This document shows positions 35,839 through 46,672 of a stretch of DNA of 64,000 bases, one piece after another. The DNA is taken from the NCBI GenBank assembly GCA_948474755.1, contig CAOLHI010001256.1, positions 620,001-684,000 of the forward strand, given 5' to 3'. Origin of the DNA: Ctenosaura bakeri. Taxonomy: Eukaryota > Chordata > Lepidosauria > Squamata > Iguanidae. The stretch's first letter is position 1. The number at the start of each line of letters is the position of its first letter. The translations under genes and the position numbers were made by a program. The notes beneath the pieces are model-generated. The model saw nothing but the letters and a program-made list of their open reading frames with translations. It was not told the origin of the DNA and did not search any database.

Positions 35839-37268
35839 ACACTTTGAATTAAAAAGATAAAATAAAAATAGGACAGCTATCAGAGCAGGTTCTGGGGTTG
35901 AGATGGGAAATCAAAGAATGAGAGGGGGCACTGATTATCAAAATCATCTCCTTTTTTGGTCTGTCAACAGGAGCCACTTCTGGTTGCGGGGAGAAAGGTT
36001 CTCCATTAACTGAGAGATACCAACTGGGTATAGTCTATTATGTCCAATAATTTTCATTTCCCCCCTCCTTTCCTATCTCATTCTTAATTATTTTTCACAA
36101 CATCAGATTGATATAAATTGCTTGTCTCACAATGCATAGCAACCATTTATAGATGTATTCCAACAAGATGTCTGTGATAAATCACTCAGTGTCTATGTTG
36201 GCTTCATTAATACACGTGCATCCAATTTATTTTAGGGAATAATCTTATATAAGGAGATAGAACCTGCTTGTCATAACAATTTCCTTGTCAGTCTAAAATT
36301 GTTTGAACCATCTCCAATCTTACTCAAAACTAGAGGAGTTAAAAACACAACAGTGCCTTCTGACAGAGGGAATTCACCCTTAATTTTCTTGAACATCCCA
36401 TTGGCAGTCAATATCATCAAACCAGAGCCCAGAAAAGTTATCTTGCTGAACTATAGCTCTCAAGATTCTCCAACAAGACAGTCTAGTTCTGAATTCTAAG
36501 ATGGCAGTTCAGTCGGTGATTCTTGAACTTATAGTCTATAACGTAACTTTTTCAAACTATGAATCACCCATGATGTTCATCTCAATCACTGCTGGATGGC
36601 AGTGGGAGGCATCACACCATCTGATGTGTCATTTCGTTTACTGCCATGGTATTTGTACCATGGCTATCTCCAGAGATCCATGAATGTTTTGCAGTGTTGG
36701 AAAAAGTAGCCTGGAAATGTGATAATTTAAATCAGGATACAGATGAAGCCAAATGTTATTTCTTCGTTTCATCTAATCAGTGTGAAGGAATGGCTCCAAA
36801 AAGATGAAGGCAGAATCAGCATGAAATGGATGAAGACCAAAAAAATAAAGGTTGAATCTAGGCAAGATGGAGATACTGGGCTCACCCAGAAAGACCAAAT
36901 GTGTCTGTCCGTCAGTGAGTTTCTGTATTATATATACTGTTTCCCGCCTCTGCCTCAGGATCCAAAGGATGTTCTACTGATCATGGAATTTATCAGTATT
37001 ATTTCTCTAATTTTCTTTTTTCCATTCTTAACAGAAAAGTGACTTTTAAAAGCCAATATTTACCAGTGCTGATCAACCAGCACGATTCATAAGGGCAACA
37101 CATTTTGGTTGAATTCCAGGTATGCCACTTGTGCTGTGAAAGAGTTTTGGGAAGAATGATGCCTTCACTGAGGCAATGAGCAGCAAAAGAGGTCTTCTCT
37201 CTGCTTTCTGGGACCGGTCCCACACACCCTGTGAAGTTAAGTCCTCTAGCTTAGAAAGCTAAAATATA
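35839..37268. other. stretch without recognised feature
   Basis: No repeat or coding signal recognised. Frames of up to 99 codons show no motif. Confidence 0.4.
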
Positions 37269-37470
37269 GGGCCTTTCCACACTACACTGTTTTAGTGTTG
37301 TTATTCCACTTTCAACGCCCTAGGGAATCCTGTGATTTGTGGTTTAGGGAAGGGCCTTTAGAATTCTCAGCCAGAGAGCTCTTTGGCCTCAGTAAACTAC
37401 AAACTCTAGAATTTCACAGAATGTTGGAAGTAGAATAATACCACTATAACAGTGTAGTGTGGAAAGGCCC
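37269..37470. mobile_element. palindromic Harbinger-like MITE (short type, copy 4)
   Basis: Termini GGGCCTTTCCACACTACAC and GTAGTGTGGAAAGGCCC are near-perfect inverted repeats. They are flanked by ATA on both sides (37266-37268, 37471-37473). The arms CCACTTTCAACGCCCTAGGG and CAGAATGTTGGAAGTAGAAT have diverged more than in other copies. Confidence 0.87.
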
Positions 37471-37689
37471 ATAGTTATCTGCATTGGTATTCTGTGTTCT
37501 AGGAATGTGTATCTAAAACTGATAGAAAGCAAGTGAAGAAAGTGGATGCAAAGACTTTAAGCAGAGAATGTGGTGCTGAGGAAGAAGCTGGTGGGTCTGC
37601 CCCATCCCTGTACTGGAGATTTTCCATCCTCATATTAGAGCAAAGTATACTCACAAGTCTAGTTCTGTAGCTGACACTTCACTCTATGC

Positions 37690-38348
37690 CAGCGGTTCTC
37701 AACCTGTGGGTTGCGACCCCTTTGGGGGTCGAACAACCCTTTCACAGGGGTCACCTAAGACCATCGGAAAATACGTATTTCTGATGGTCTTAGGCTCCAT
37801 TCCCTGCTCAGTGGTGGTGTGCAAGCGCGAGCCACGCACCTGCGTCCTCCTGCCCCCTGTTCAGAAGGGACTAAAATCCGGGAAACCTCCTGTCTGATGG
37901 GCCAGCTTGGGGGGGGGTGGCAGCATGGGGGGCAGGCCCCCCCTTGCCATGGAGCGGGGTGCTGCGGAAGGGTCGGGGGGCCGCAAGGCGGTGATTTTCC
38001 CAGGGGGACGAGCTGTGCCCGGCGCAAAAGACAAAGGCGCTGGGATTCCTCCCCCCCCGGCCAAGGTCAACATTCTGGAAACTTTTCCTACACTGCCCCC
38101 CCCCAGTGGAAACAAGAGCGAAGCAGAAGCAGAGCCTGGGGGGGTTCTCGGGTTTTTTTCCTGGGGGAGACGCGCGGCTCCTCTTTCCCTCCCTGCCTGT
38201 CCTTTCTGTTCCTGGCCGGCGAGGCAGCCTTTGCGGGGGGTGGGGTAGGCATTGTAAATAATAAATAAATAATTTTATGGTTGGGGGTCACCACAACATG
38301 AGGAACTGTATTAAAGGGTCACGGCATTAAGAAGGTTGAGAACCACTG
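37690..38348 (+). mobile_element. SPIN hAT transposon, non-autonomous, with GC-rich core
   Basis: Starts CAGCGGTTCTCAACCTGTGG and ends AGGTTGAGAACCACTG. It is flanked by identical CTCTATGC (37682-37689 and 38349-38356), the 8-bp duplication expected of hAT elements. The first about 100 bp and the last about 75 bp match SPIN, a transposon known to have moved horizontally among tetrapods (established). The core between about 37800 and 38255 is GC-rich with G/C runs and no transposase frame. Open frames of up to 149 codons across it are composition artefacts. Confidence 0.92.
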
Positions 38349-38356
38349 CTCTATGC

Positions 38357-39822
38357 AAAGAGTTCTGAAAACACAGGGGTTCATTTCCATTTGCCTACCC
38401 ATCACACAGAGCTGAAGTAGGTAGAAAGTGAGCAGCTGCACATGTATATGTGGAAAAGCAAAGAGAAAGTCAGACCTAACTAACCTTTATCTGCCTCCTG
38501 CAACTTACCTTTGTCCATGCCATTTAGCCTACCTCTGAAATTGCTTGATCAGAATTCATCAACAAAGACTCCCAAGACCATTTCTGGTACTTCCTTGGCA
38601 AATGATACAGGGTAGCATGGCTTTTCTATTTTGGTATATATACGAAATGTATGTGTTGTTTTTTTTAAAAGCAGGAACATGGATAAAAGCTAGCCATTTG
38701 GAGAATGTATTAATTATAGAATGACAATAGTTGAATTCTGAAAATATATACTTGTTATCAAAGTCCTTTGGTGCATATCTGAAGACTCTGTTCAAATCCT
38801 CTGTCATTCAATTAATCTCTAATAATGAATAAGTCTAATTAAAATAACATTTGATGAAAGAAAGAGAACCCTGCATGGCCTAAAGGCTGTCAGACTCATA
38901 GTACTATATTTGCACTGCCAAGTTATTAAGACTTCTTATGGGCATAGCTGATATCTAAGGACCATGGCAGATGCCTGTTGCAGGGGCGTACAGCAGACAT
39001 ATACCTGGGACTGCAGTTTCTAGCAAAACAACAGAAGCAAAGAGTTAGCCAAGCTCTTTGTCACTCCTTTTTTCTCCACTGCTTCCCAATTACACCGTGA
39101 AACACGATTTCACTGATAGTACCAAAAACCACAATGGCAGCATATCTCTGGATGTTTAAACTATATGAATAATCACAATGAAATGTTAAAATAGTCATTT
39201 TGTTTGGATGCAAGACAGATACATGTTGACACTAATCCAATCATCCCACTGCAGAAAAAGAGTTTGGAAAGTGACAATGACTTATTTAGATGTACACAGG
39301 TTTTATTGCAGGGGCAAGTATACTCTAGGCTTGCAGTTTTGCCTTTTATAAGAACCCCAGAATGTACCAACTGGAGCCTGGAGCAAAACGTATAGGTTTA
39401 GAATGAATGTAATGGTAGCCATGTTGATCATTAAATAAAATCTAAAACACATTCGGGATGCCTTTATTAGGCTGACTAGGAGGTGCAAAATGAAAAATAT
39501 TTTAGCATTCAAAAAAGCCAGGGGACTTTTTTAAAAAAAGGGTAGTGTAATGGGTTCTTTTCACCTTCTGATTGGCCTAACTTAGAATTATGGGATTTCA
39601 TACACCAAGCTTGTAAGGCAGTCAACCAGGTTGCCATTATATATTTTGCTTCCTGTGCACTATCCCTCCCCACCCAACTTCCAGTCCACCGACAAAAGTC
39701 AACTGAATTGGCGCATGACTGTTAATTAAACATTAGTTCTCTCCACCACGTTTGAAGTATATGAAAACATCTTACCAACCTACTAAACACGATCCAGAGA
39801 CGTATCAATAGATGCATACCTT
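38357..39822. other. stretch without recognised feature
   Basis: AT-rich, no repeat or coding signal recognised. Confidence 0.4.
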
Positions 39823-40249
39823 GGTCCTTTTCGCACGGGCTTTCTCTCGCGAAATAGCCCCGTGAGCCTCGTGGGAGTGGGAGCATCGCTCTGCACGACG
39901 CACTCCCACTTCCTCTGCGCTCACGGGGCTGCAGCGGCGTGATCGCAGGTTTTTTGATTTTCGCTTTGAAGCGAAAATCACCCACACTTGTGCAACGTTC
40001 CCGGCGTCCATGCACTTACCTGCTGTGCGGAGCGTCGGGGAGGCGGCTGGGTTGCGCTTCCTTCCCTCTGCGGTGCCTACAGCTCCCACAGGCCCCTGCG
40101 GAAGGAAGGGACGGGGTGCTAGCGCGACGGACGCGACAGCACGAAGCGCCTGCGGAAGGAACGAGGGGGAAGCGGCAGCCTCCCGGAGGAGGCTTCTCAC
40201 GCGAGCCGCCCTCTCCCCTCGCGCGAGAAGCCTCAATGCGAAAAGGGCC
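39823..40249. mobile_element. CpG-rich Harbinger-like MITE
   Basis: Starts GGTCCTTTTCGCACGGGC and ends TGCGAAAAGGGCC, flanked by CTT and CTG. Inverted sub-blocks include GGCTTTCTCTCGCGAAATAG against CTCGCGCGAGAAGCC. An internal palindrome ATTTTCGCTTTGAAGCGAAAAT lies at about 39956-39977. CpG density is high and little decayed, unlike most copies here, which suggests a recent insertion. Long overlapping frames on both strands reflect GC content, not genes. Confidence 0.75.
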
Positions 40250-41280
40250 CTGCTTTCACCTCAGTGAGGACTAATAGTTTTCATGTAAGTGGAGCAGTGA
40301 ATCTGCTCTATGTTTTAGCCCAGACTTTGAAACAGTCATCCAAGTTGCTAAATCTGATTTTCACAATAGGTTCCTCATCTTGGATAAGGCCTTCAAAATT
40401 CAGAATAAAATCCACATAAGGTTTACCAGCTTTCTAACATGGGAACCACTCATATGACCTGCCACTGTTTTTGCCAACTGCTGCTTCTGCAGAAAATTGT
40501 GGGCATTTAGAGGCAATATTATGGTTAATAGTGGTCAGGAGAGCCACCAGTAAACACAACCTGATTCATATTCAGCCATATTCAACCAAACAACTGTTGC
40601 TTTCCTTTTTGGGGCAGTGACAGGTGTTCAAAATGTTAGGATTGTGGAGAGAATTATCAAAGTGAAATCACAGATACATATTATCACAGATACATATTAT
40701 CCCAGAAATCTGGTTTACAACAGGTCCTGAATAAACAAAGGGAAACAATCCTTCAAGAAGCATTGCAGATGCATCTTATACAAACATAGTTCCATTGAAC
40801 TCCTTAAAGTTTACTTCTGAGCAACATGTGTAGGACTGACTTGTTAATTAGCCCATGGCATACAGTATATTGTACTGGATGCCTGCATATATGACTTGGT
40901 AAAAGCATGACGTTAATTTGAGGAGTGAACTGTACCTCTGGGTAGCTATTATCTGAAGAAATAAAATAAATATACCCATGTTCAGATATTATACCCTCCA
41001 AACATGAGATGCAGATAAACAAGAAGAGGGGATGGTTTTCTGCCATCTGGGATGGGGGACATAGATAGCTTTGTAGCAAATGGATTTCTGTGTGGGATGA
41101 GCCTTTGGAGTGACACCACATGGCATTTCTCATGTTCTTAAGTGAACATGGATGGATTCCCTTTGGCACCAATCTTCTACATGGCTGGGTTGATTAAAAT
41201 CCAGCTGAAGTTAATCAGAGTTACACTGTCTAATTGCACTGGATTTCAGCCAGTATTGAGACAGCACAAGCAAACAGAGA
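40250..41280. other. stretch without recognised feature
   Basis: No repeat or coding signal recognised. A 122-codon minus-strand frame (40804-41172) has no motif. Confidence 0.4.
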
Positions 41281-41284
41281 AGCA

Positions 41285-41346
41285 TCCTTAAGAACATAAG
41301 AAGAACCCTGCCAGATTGGACTAAAAGCATACTGGTTCAGCATGTA
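41285..41346 (+). mobile_element. dispersed repeat fragment ('aacataagaagaaccctgcc')
   Basis: AAGAACATAAGAAGAACCCT, then GCCAGATTGGACTAAAAGCA, is a familiar amniote interspersed string. I cannot name the parent element. Confidence 0.45.
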
Positions 41347-41379
41347 GTTAACAGACTGGCTACAGACTGGGGCTGATTA

Positions 41380-41975
41380 CAGCAAGCACATGATCCCTTG
41401 CTACAAAAGCTCCACTGGCTACCTGCCTGCTTCTGAGCATAATCCAAAGTGCTGATTATGACCTATAAAGCACTATTCAGCCTACGTCCAAGCTATCTGA
41501 AAGACTGTAACCTCCCATATAAGCCTGTGTGAGCACTAAGATCCTCAGGGAGGCACTTCTCTCAATCCCATTACTGTTCTCAGCAAATTTGTTCAAAATA
41601 GGAGAAGGCCATTTCAGTGGCTGTTCTTGGATTTTCAACGTCCTTTTCCAGGGAAGTTAGACTGGCTCCCTTCTTGCTGTCTTTCAGAAGGCAGATTAAA
41701 ACTTTTTCATTGCAATAGACTTTGAGTTTTGTTTTATTTTTTCACAAGCAAAGGCCTTTTCTTTTTGTGCTATACCGCTTTTATCCTTCCCCTTTAAGCA
41801 GGTAGATTTTAAACGATCTTAATTCTATAGACCGTTTAAGGCCACTTTCAACATAAACTTGTATTATTATTTTTTTCATCTGCACGTGCTTTTACTTGTA
41901 TTCCTTTTTATATTGTAAGCTGCCCTGAGTCTGAGCTTTAGTGAAAAGGTGGGGTATATAAAAAGGAATACAACA
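41380..41975 (+). mobile_element. L2 LINE, 3' portion
   Basis: Contains AAGCTCCACTGGCTACCTGC and ATTATGACCTATAAAGCACT, which match the conserved L2 ORF2 C-terminal region. A 3' end follows, with GTAAGCTGCCCTGAGTCTGA and GGTGGGGTATATAAA. Decayed by indels; no usable frame. Confidence 0.75.
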
Positions 41976-42039
41976 CAGTACCAAACTATGTATATCATCC
42001 CAACAGTAGTCATCCAAATGCATACAGCAAGGATGGGTA

Positions 42040-42165
42040 ACTTGTGCCCTCCAGGTATTATTGGACTACAATTTATAGCATTCTTAACCAGCATAGCCAA
42101 TGGCGAGGAGTGATAGGAGCTGCAATCAAACTATCCTGGAGGAGAACTACTGTAGTTGCCCACCT
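42040..42165. mobile_element. palindromic MITE fragment ('ccagatgttgttgg' family)
   Basis: GTGCCCTCCAGGTATTATTG with GACTACAATTTATAGCATTC, and the inverted half GCTGCAATCAAACTATCCTG with GAGGAGAACTACTG. Related to 28145-28282. Confidence 0.5.
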
Positions 42166-42250
42166 AAGAGAAGCTCAGAAGCAGGACACAGGTAACATGC
42201 CCTGTGCTCCTTCTCCTCAGAACCTGTATATGGAAGAATATTGTCTCTTA

Positions 42251-42451
42251 GGCCATTTCTGCACGACATGGTTATAGTGCTATTATTCCACTTTCAACAT
42301 CCTATGGAATCCTGGAGCTTGTAGTTGGGGGGGGGGCTTTAGGATTCTCAGCCAGGAAGCTCTTGGGCCTCAATAAACTACAAACTCCAGAATTCCACAG
42401 GACGTTGAAAGTGGAATAATAGCACTATAACAACGTAGGACAGAAAGGGCC
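42251..42451. mobile_element. palindromic Harbinger-like MITE (short type, copy 5)
   Basis: GGCCATTTCTGCACGACATG to GGACAGAAAGGGCC, with exact TTA on both sides (42248-42250, 42452-42454). The arms CCACTTTCAACATCCTATGG and CAGGACGTTGAAAGTGGAAT frame a G-run centre. Confidence 0.87.
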
Positions 42452-42822
42452 TTATAATTAATATATAACTCTCAGGATTGAAGTCACTGATAGTATTATC
42501 CCTCCTGAAAGCTCATAAAAATCTGAATTTTAGGGCACTATTTTATATTGGTTTTATTAGCTTGGGCTAAACTGGCTTAAGGGAAGGTTTTTAATATTCA
42601 CCTTGTTTTGCTCACTGTTGTTACTTCAATTATATTCCAATATTAGGACATGGGTTTAAAACCACCATATCACTCTCTTCAGTTGGAATTCTTGATGCCT
42701 GAGGGTATGTTTGGCATGAGACAAGAGATCAGATGTCTCATTAAAAAGAGAACTGCTGCCTGACTAAGCCATATTGCTGCAATTCTTCAACTAGAGGTGG
42801 TGAACCCAGAGATTGAGGCAGA

Positions 42823-42845
42823 AAATAAATAAATAAATAAATAAA
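42823..42845. repeat. (AAAT)n microsatellite
   Basis: About five AAAT units. Confidence 0.85.
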
Positions 42846-43522
42846 ACAGCAAGAAGATCTGTATTGGTCAGATAAGAAACTCCTACTACTACCGGAGGAG
42901 TGTGCTGTCGCTGAAATTCTGGTCTACACAGTCCTGGAGGCTGACTCTCACACCTGCCAATGTGAATCAGTAGTAACTGCTACCACTGTGTATTTCCCAG
43001 CAGGCTGGCAACATCTGCTAAAAGCAGGTCAGGCATGTTGTCCAATTATATAAGAAGATGTGTGTTTTGCTGAAATGGTTGGCATGCATAATGCCATGTA
43101 ACAGAGCTAGACTGATGGTAAATCCAGATCTATCAGTAGGCCTCTGGAAAATTTGCTGTCAGTCAACAAGGATTTCTGATTCTGGATGGTCTAAAGTGGC
43201 AAAAACTAAAAGCCTTCCCTGTCACTGAAAAAAAAAAGAGTTGAAAAATAACCGTTGGGGAGAGCTATAAGCCAGGAGTGGTTTTCATGTAAAGGGACTT
43301 ACGAGATTTTTCTGGTAATAATAATCACAAATTAATGGGCAGAGCATACTCATAAGAGAGCTGAGGGAGAATATTCTTTTTTAGTTGGAAGGAAACTACA
43401 ATTTCAAGAATCTCACAGACAGCATGGCCTCTGGATATGTAATTATAGAAGGGCAAATGAGGGCATTGTTCTCCAAGTAAAAATTCCCCACTCCATGATT
43501 TTTTTTCCCCTTCACTCTCCAG
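42846..43522. other. stretch without recognised feature
   Basis: No repeat or coding signal recognised. Confidence 0.4.
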
Positions 43523-43978
43523 GGCCATTTCTGCATGGGGTATTTGAAACAATGCAGTCCATCCTCCAGGGAGGACATCTGCACCTGGGAGAGGACTGGG
43601 TCCAGACTACTTAATGTAGATCCGCACCTCAGCCTGCTCCAGAACGACCCCAAGTGGTCATCCAGCATGCTTTTGAAAGACCGGAAAAATTAGGTCTTTC
43701 AAAAGCACAGAGCGTGCCACTGCAAGCCTGCTCCCTTGTGCAGATTCGCAGGCTCGCGCCAATGCAAGCTTGCAATCTGCCAGGGGCGGGCTTTAGGCTG
43801 GCGAGCTTCAGCGGTTGGTCGAGACCCTCGACCAACTGGAAGCTGCCATTTTCGACACCGGAGCAGTGTGGAGCGACGAGCGCGCACTGCTCCGGAGCAG
43901 CCTGGACCAGACCGGGGAGCCAGAAGATCCGGTAAGTGGTGGTGCAGGGCGATTCCTTCACCCCGTGCGGAAATGGCC
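43523..43978 (+). mobile_element. GC-rich Harbinger-like MITE (long type, copy c)
   Basis: GGCCATTTCTGCATGGGGT to ACCCCGTGCGGAAATGGCC gives a clean inverted terminal pair. Flanks CAG and TAG. Interior hairpin: TGCTTTTGAAAGACC and its perfect complement at 43668-43707. The right side carries the arm seen in copy b (GGAGCAGCCTGGACCAGACC), but the matching left arm is absent. No transposase. Confidence 0.78.
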
Positions 43979-44470
43979 TAGGTTTCTAGTGTTACAGGGA
44001 GGAAAACACTAAATATTGTTCACACCTAGACCTTTTATATTTGCAGTCCCTTGGTAACTTTGCCTGCCCCCTTTCTTTAGTTGTCCAGACTGTATTTCTA
44101 AAGTTAAGTTATTGTGATGCTAGAAATTTGGAGACTGAAGAAAAATCTGTTGATTTATCATTGTAAATGTATTTTGAGATGAGAACTACATCACAAAATT
44201 CAGATAGTGCGGACCAAGGCATAATGGTATTCCAGTTTTTCTGTTAGTCTGAGTAAGACCAGTTCATTTATGAATATGGAACAAACAAAATTCTCCATTC
44301 CTACAGCTCTATTTATCAATAAGTCTTCATGGGGCTTACTCTCATGTAAGTATATATAGATTTTCAGCTTTAGATAGTCATAAGGATGTAAAAAATATTT
44401 GAAAATATTTGTTAACTTTCAGGATTTGTCCAGTATCTCTTGTGAGGATATATGCAAGTGAACAGTTTAT
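43979..44470. other. stretch without recognised feature
   Basis: AT-rich with no recognised repeat. Confidence 0.35.
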
Positions 44471-44781
44471 AAAGTTCTCAGGAGCACTCACCAACTAATG
44501 TCAGCATGCCTCTCCGACCAGCCTCTGCATCACCAAGGTTTTCCTCAACTGTCATGAAATACAAAGATTACTACATGATGACAATGGACACAACCCCCTG
44601 GGATAGCCAAGAAGAGTCATTGTCAGGACTTGGTACCTTCATCACATCCTGTGAGAAAGAGAAGACCTTGGAACTACCCTTTGCTGGATTCCCTGAACCT
44701 GGTGTCTTCTCGGAAACTGACATTCAGTCACTGGTTTGGAGGAGTCAGAAAGAATCCAAGAAAACATTTCCTTCCACTCCA
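44471..44781 (+). pseudogene. decayed coding-like sequence, upstream part (cut by CR1)
   Basis: An open frame reads from a stop at about 44470 through an ATG at 44506 to the CR1 junction near 44781. It gives about 103 codons of balanced composition (S, E, P, T rich; for example WDSQEESLSG, FPEPGVFSETDIQSL). This is unlike the F/C/L-rich chance frames of the window. The TAG that ends it lies in the CR1 terminal repeat, so the original frame ran on. I do not recognise the family. It could be a retrocopy of a host gene or a gag-like or accessory piece of a mobile element. A TTCTCAG just before 44481 resembles a splice acceptor but is weak. Confidence 0.45.
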
Positions 44782-45321
44782 TAGAATCATACAGAATCAT
44801 AGAATCATAGAGTTGGAAGAGACCCCAGGGACATTGAGTCCAACCCCCTGCTATGAAGGAACACCCATCAAAGCATTCCCAACAGATGGCCATCTAGCCT
44901 CTGCTTAAAAACCTCCAAAGGAAGAGACTCAACCACACTCCAAGGCAGCATATTCCACTGCCGGACAGCTCTGACCATCAGAAAGTTCTTCCTGAGGTTT
45001 AACTGGAATCTGCTTTCCTGCAGCTTGAATCCATTGCTCCTTGTCCTAGTCTCTGGAGCAGTAGAGAACAAGCCTGCTCCCTCTTCAACATGACATCCCT
45101 TCAAATATTTAAACATGGCTATGATGTCCCCTCTTAACCTTCTCTTCTGCAGACCAAACATACCCAGCTCCCTAAGGCGTTCTTTATACGGCATGGCTTC
45201 CAGACCCTTCACCATGTTGGTCACCCTCCTCTGGACATGTTCCAGCTTGTCAACATCCTTCTTGAATTGAGGTGCCCAGAACTGGACACAGTATTCCAAA
45301 TAGGCCTAACCAATGCAGAGT
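44782..45321 (-). mobile_element. CR1 LINE 3' fragment, minus strand, with intact ORF2 C-terminus
   Basis: Starts with the CR1 terminal repeat (AGAATCATAGAATCATAGAG). On the minus strand an uninterrupted 143-codon frame (45299-44868) covers the ORF2 C-terminus, including YCVQFWAPQFKKD, a motif typical of CR1. It is 5'-truncated at about 45321, as is usual for CR1. The unbroken frame marks it as one of the younger LINE copies here. Confidence 0.9.
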
Positions 45322-45641
45322 CCTTCAGAAAGGACTTCATGAGCAAGCTGATTTGAAAGAACAAGAGCTGGAAGAAATAACACTGAACAAGGGCTGAGCT
45401 GATTGTAGAGACTTCATGTCTAGGAGAAGAAACAGAAAGGGCTCATTCAAGCCTTGATAATATTTTGGAGGTAGTCCTTGGGCCCACTCCCAATAGCTGC
45501 AAACTTCATGAAAACCCTCTGGAGCCTGCCAAGAGGAAGCCAATCCACACAGATCTCAAAAATATCAAGATGAAGGGAGGAGTGGAAGATCGCTTCAGTG
45601 AATCTGAGGGTTCTGCTGAGAATGCTGAAGGTTTTTCTTGA
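45320..45641 (+). pseudogene. decayed coding-like sequence, downstream part
   Basis: After the CR1 the plus strand reads 25 codons (containing LHEQADLKEQELEEITL) to a stop at 45395. One base out of phase, a frame runs from about 45390 to TGA at 45639-45641, 83 codons (containing GEETERAHSSLDNILEV and EPAKRKPIHTDLKNIKM). A single-base indel near 45390 would join them. AATAAA lies at 45644-45649. The hydrophilic, acidic/lysine-rich composition resembles that of the part before the CR1. The family is unknown; that both parts belong to one gene is inference. Confidence 0.42.
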
Positions 45642-45834
45642 ACAATAAAAAGAAATGCTGAACTGTAGGAAAAAATTAAAAATATTGCTAAATTGTTGAA
45701 GAAGATTTTTTTTGAGAGAGAGATTGAGAGAGAGTCAAGAAGTCCTAATGAAAAAAAATCTTGGACTGACAAGAATCTTTATAGTTCTGGATTTATTCTT
45801 TGTGAAACAAAGTTCTTTTGTTGCATTGTTCTGT

Positions 45835-46095
45835 TCTGAAAACAGCATTTGCTGCATAGGAAACAATATTTTGTGTACAGAATATGATATTCTATATAGA
45901 AGTAGCATTCTTGTTCAGAAAAATATTATTTGCTGTGCAGAAAATGCTGTAATTTGGGAACTGGTCTGTACAGAATTCACACATGGGTGATTTGCATAGA
46001 AAACAGCATTTTCTGCACAGGAAAAGAATTTTCTGGGCAATTTTTTTTGCTGTTTCCTGTGCAAAACAACTACATGCAAATCAGGCACTGAAGAA
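45835..46095. repeat. degenerate inverted/tandem repeat (CAGCATTTTCTGCAC units)
   Basis: Repeated variants of CAGCATTT-TGCTG and TGCAGAAAATGCTG. The last part (45991-46085) is an imperfect hairpin: TGATTTGCATAGAAAACAGC against GCTGTTTCC...ATGCAAATCA. Not assigned to a family. Confidence 0.5.
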
Positions 46096-46365
46096 TGCCT
46101 GAATTGCAAAAAGGCTTTGAAAACTGTGTGGGTTTTTAAACACTATGTCAGAACAGGAAAACATTAATAAAATTATATCCCTAGATAGCAACCGGGTCTT
46201 TCAAAACCTATATTCTGCCATGTTGGGTATGATTTAGAGAAAGCTGAGCACATTTAAATTCCACTGAGTTCTATAGATAATGTCAATGCCCAAAATATAG
46301 CAGAGATTGCTCCCACAGCTTTGGAAGCATGCCCAGCAGCAGAGAATACCTTAGCAGCAATGCAC
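46096..46365. other. stretch without recognised feature
   Basis: No feature recognised. Confidence 0.3.
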
Positions 46366-46672
46366 TGTAGCCAGGAAAAACTCACCCACGCCAATTGTTT
46401 TCTTACATCAAGGAAGCAATTTATTCTTGAGTTACACTGTGTACATATTTACAAGAATCTCCAAAAGGCGTTTCAGCATCACTCAGCTTGCTCTTTCTGA
46501 CAGAGCCTCCAGCAGACACATTAGGCACCATGTGCACTTGTTGGCTAGCTCTCACCTACATTTACACCCACACTAGCTGATGCAATCCTGCCAACCTTTG
46601 CATTCTCCCCATACCTGATGCAACCTTCTCCCCTGGTTGCTCATCAGCATGACTCAGCATGACTCATAACAC
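46366..46672 (-). mobile_element. possible LTR fragment, minus strand
   Basis: On the minus strand an AATAAA signal lies near 46421. The plus strand starts TGTAGCCAGGAAAAACTCAC and may end CATAACACA. Neither a promoter nor a target duplication was found, so the call is tentative. Confidence 0.25.

Noticed and set aside
37819..38268. 149-codon and overlapping frames on both strands
   Set aside because: They lie in the GC-rich core of a SPIN element where stops are rare by composition. Glycine/proline/arginine runs and overlapping frames on both strands argue against coding.
39900..40260. Gene promoter CpG island
   Set aside because: The island boundaries coincide with MITE termini and no exon follows.
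39805..40274. 143-codon minus and 111-codon plus frames
   Set aside because: They are inside a CpG-rich MITE with inverted repeats. Both strands are open because of GC content.
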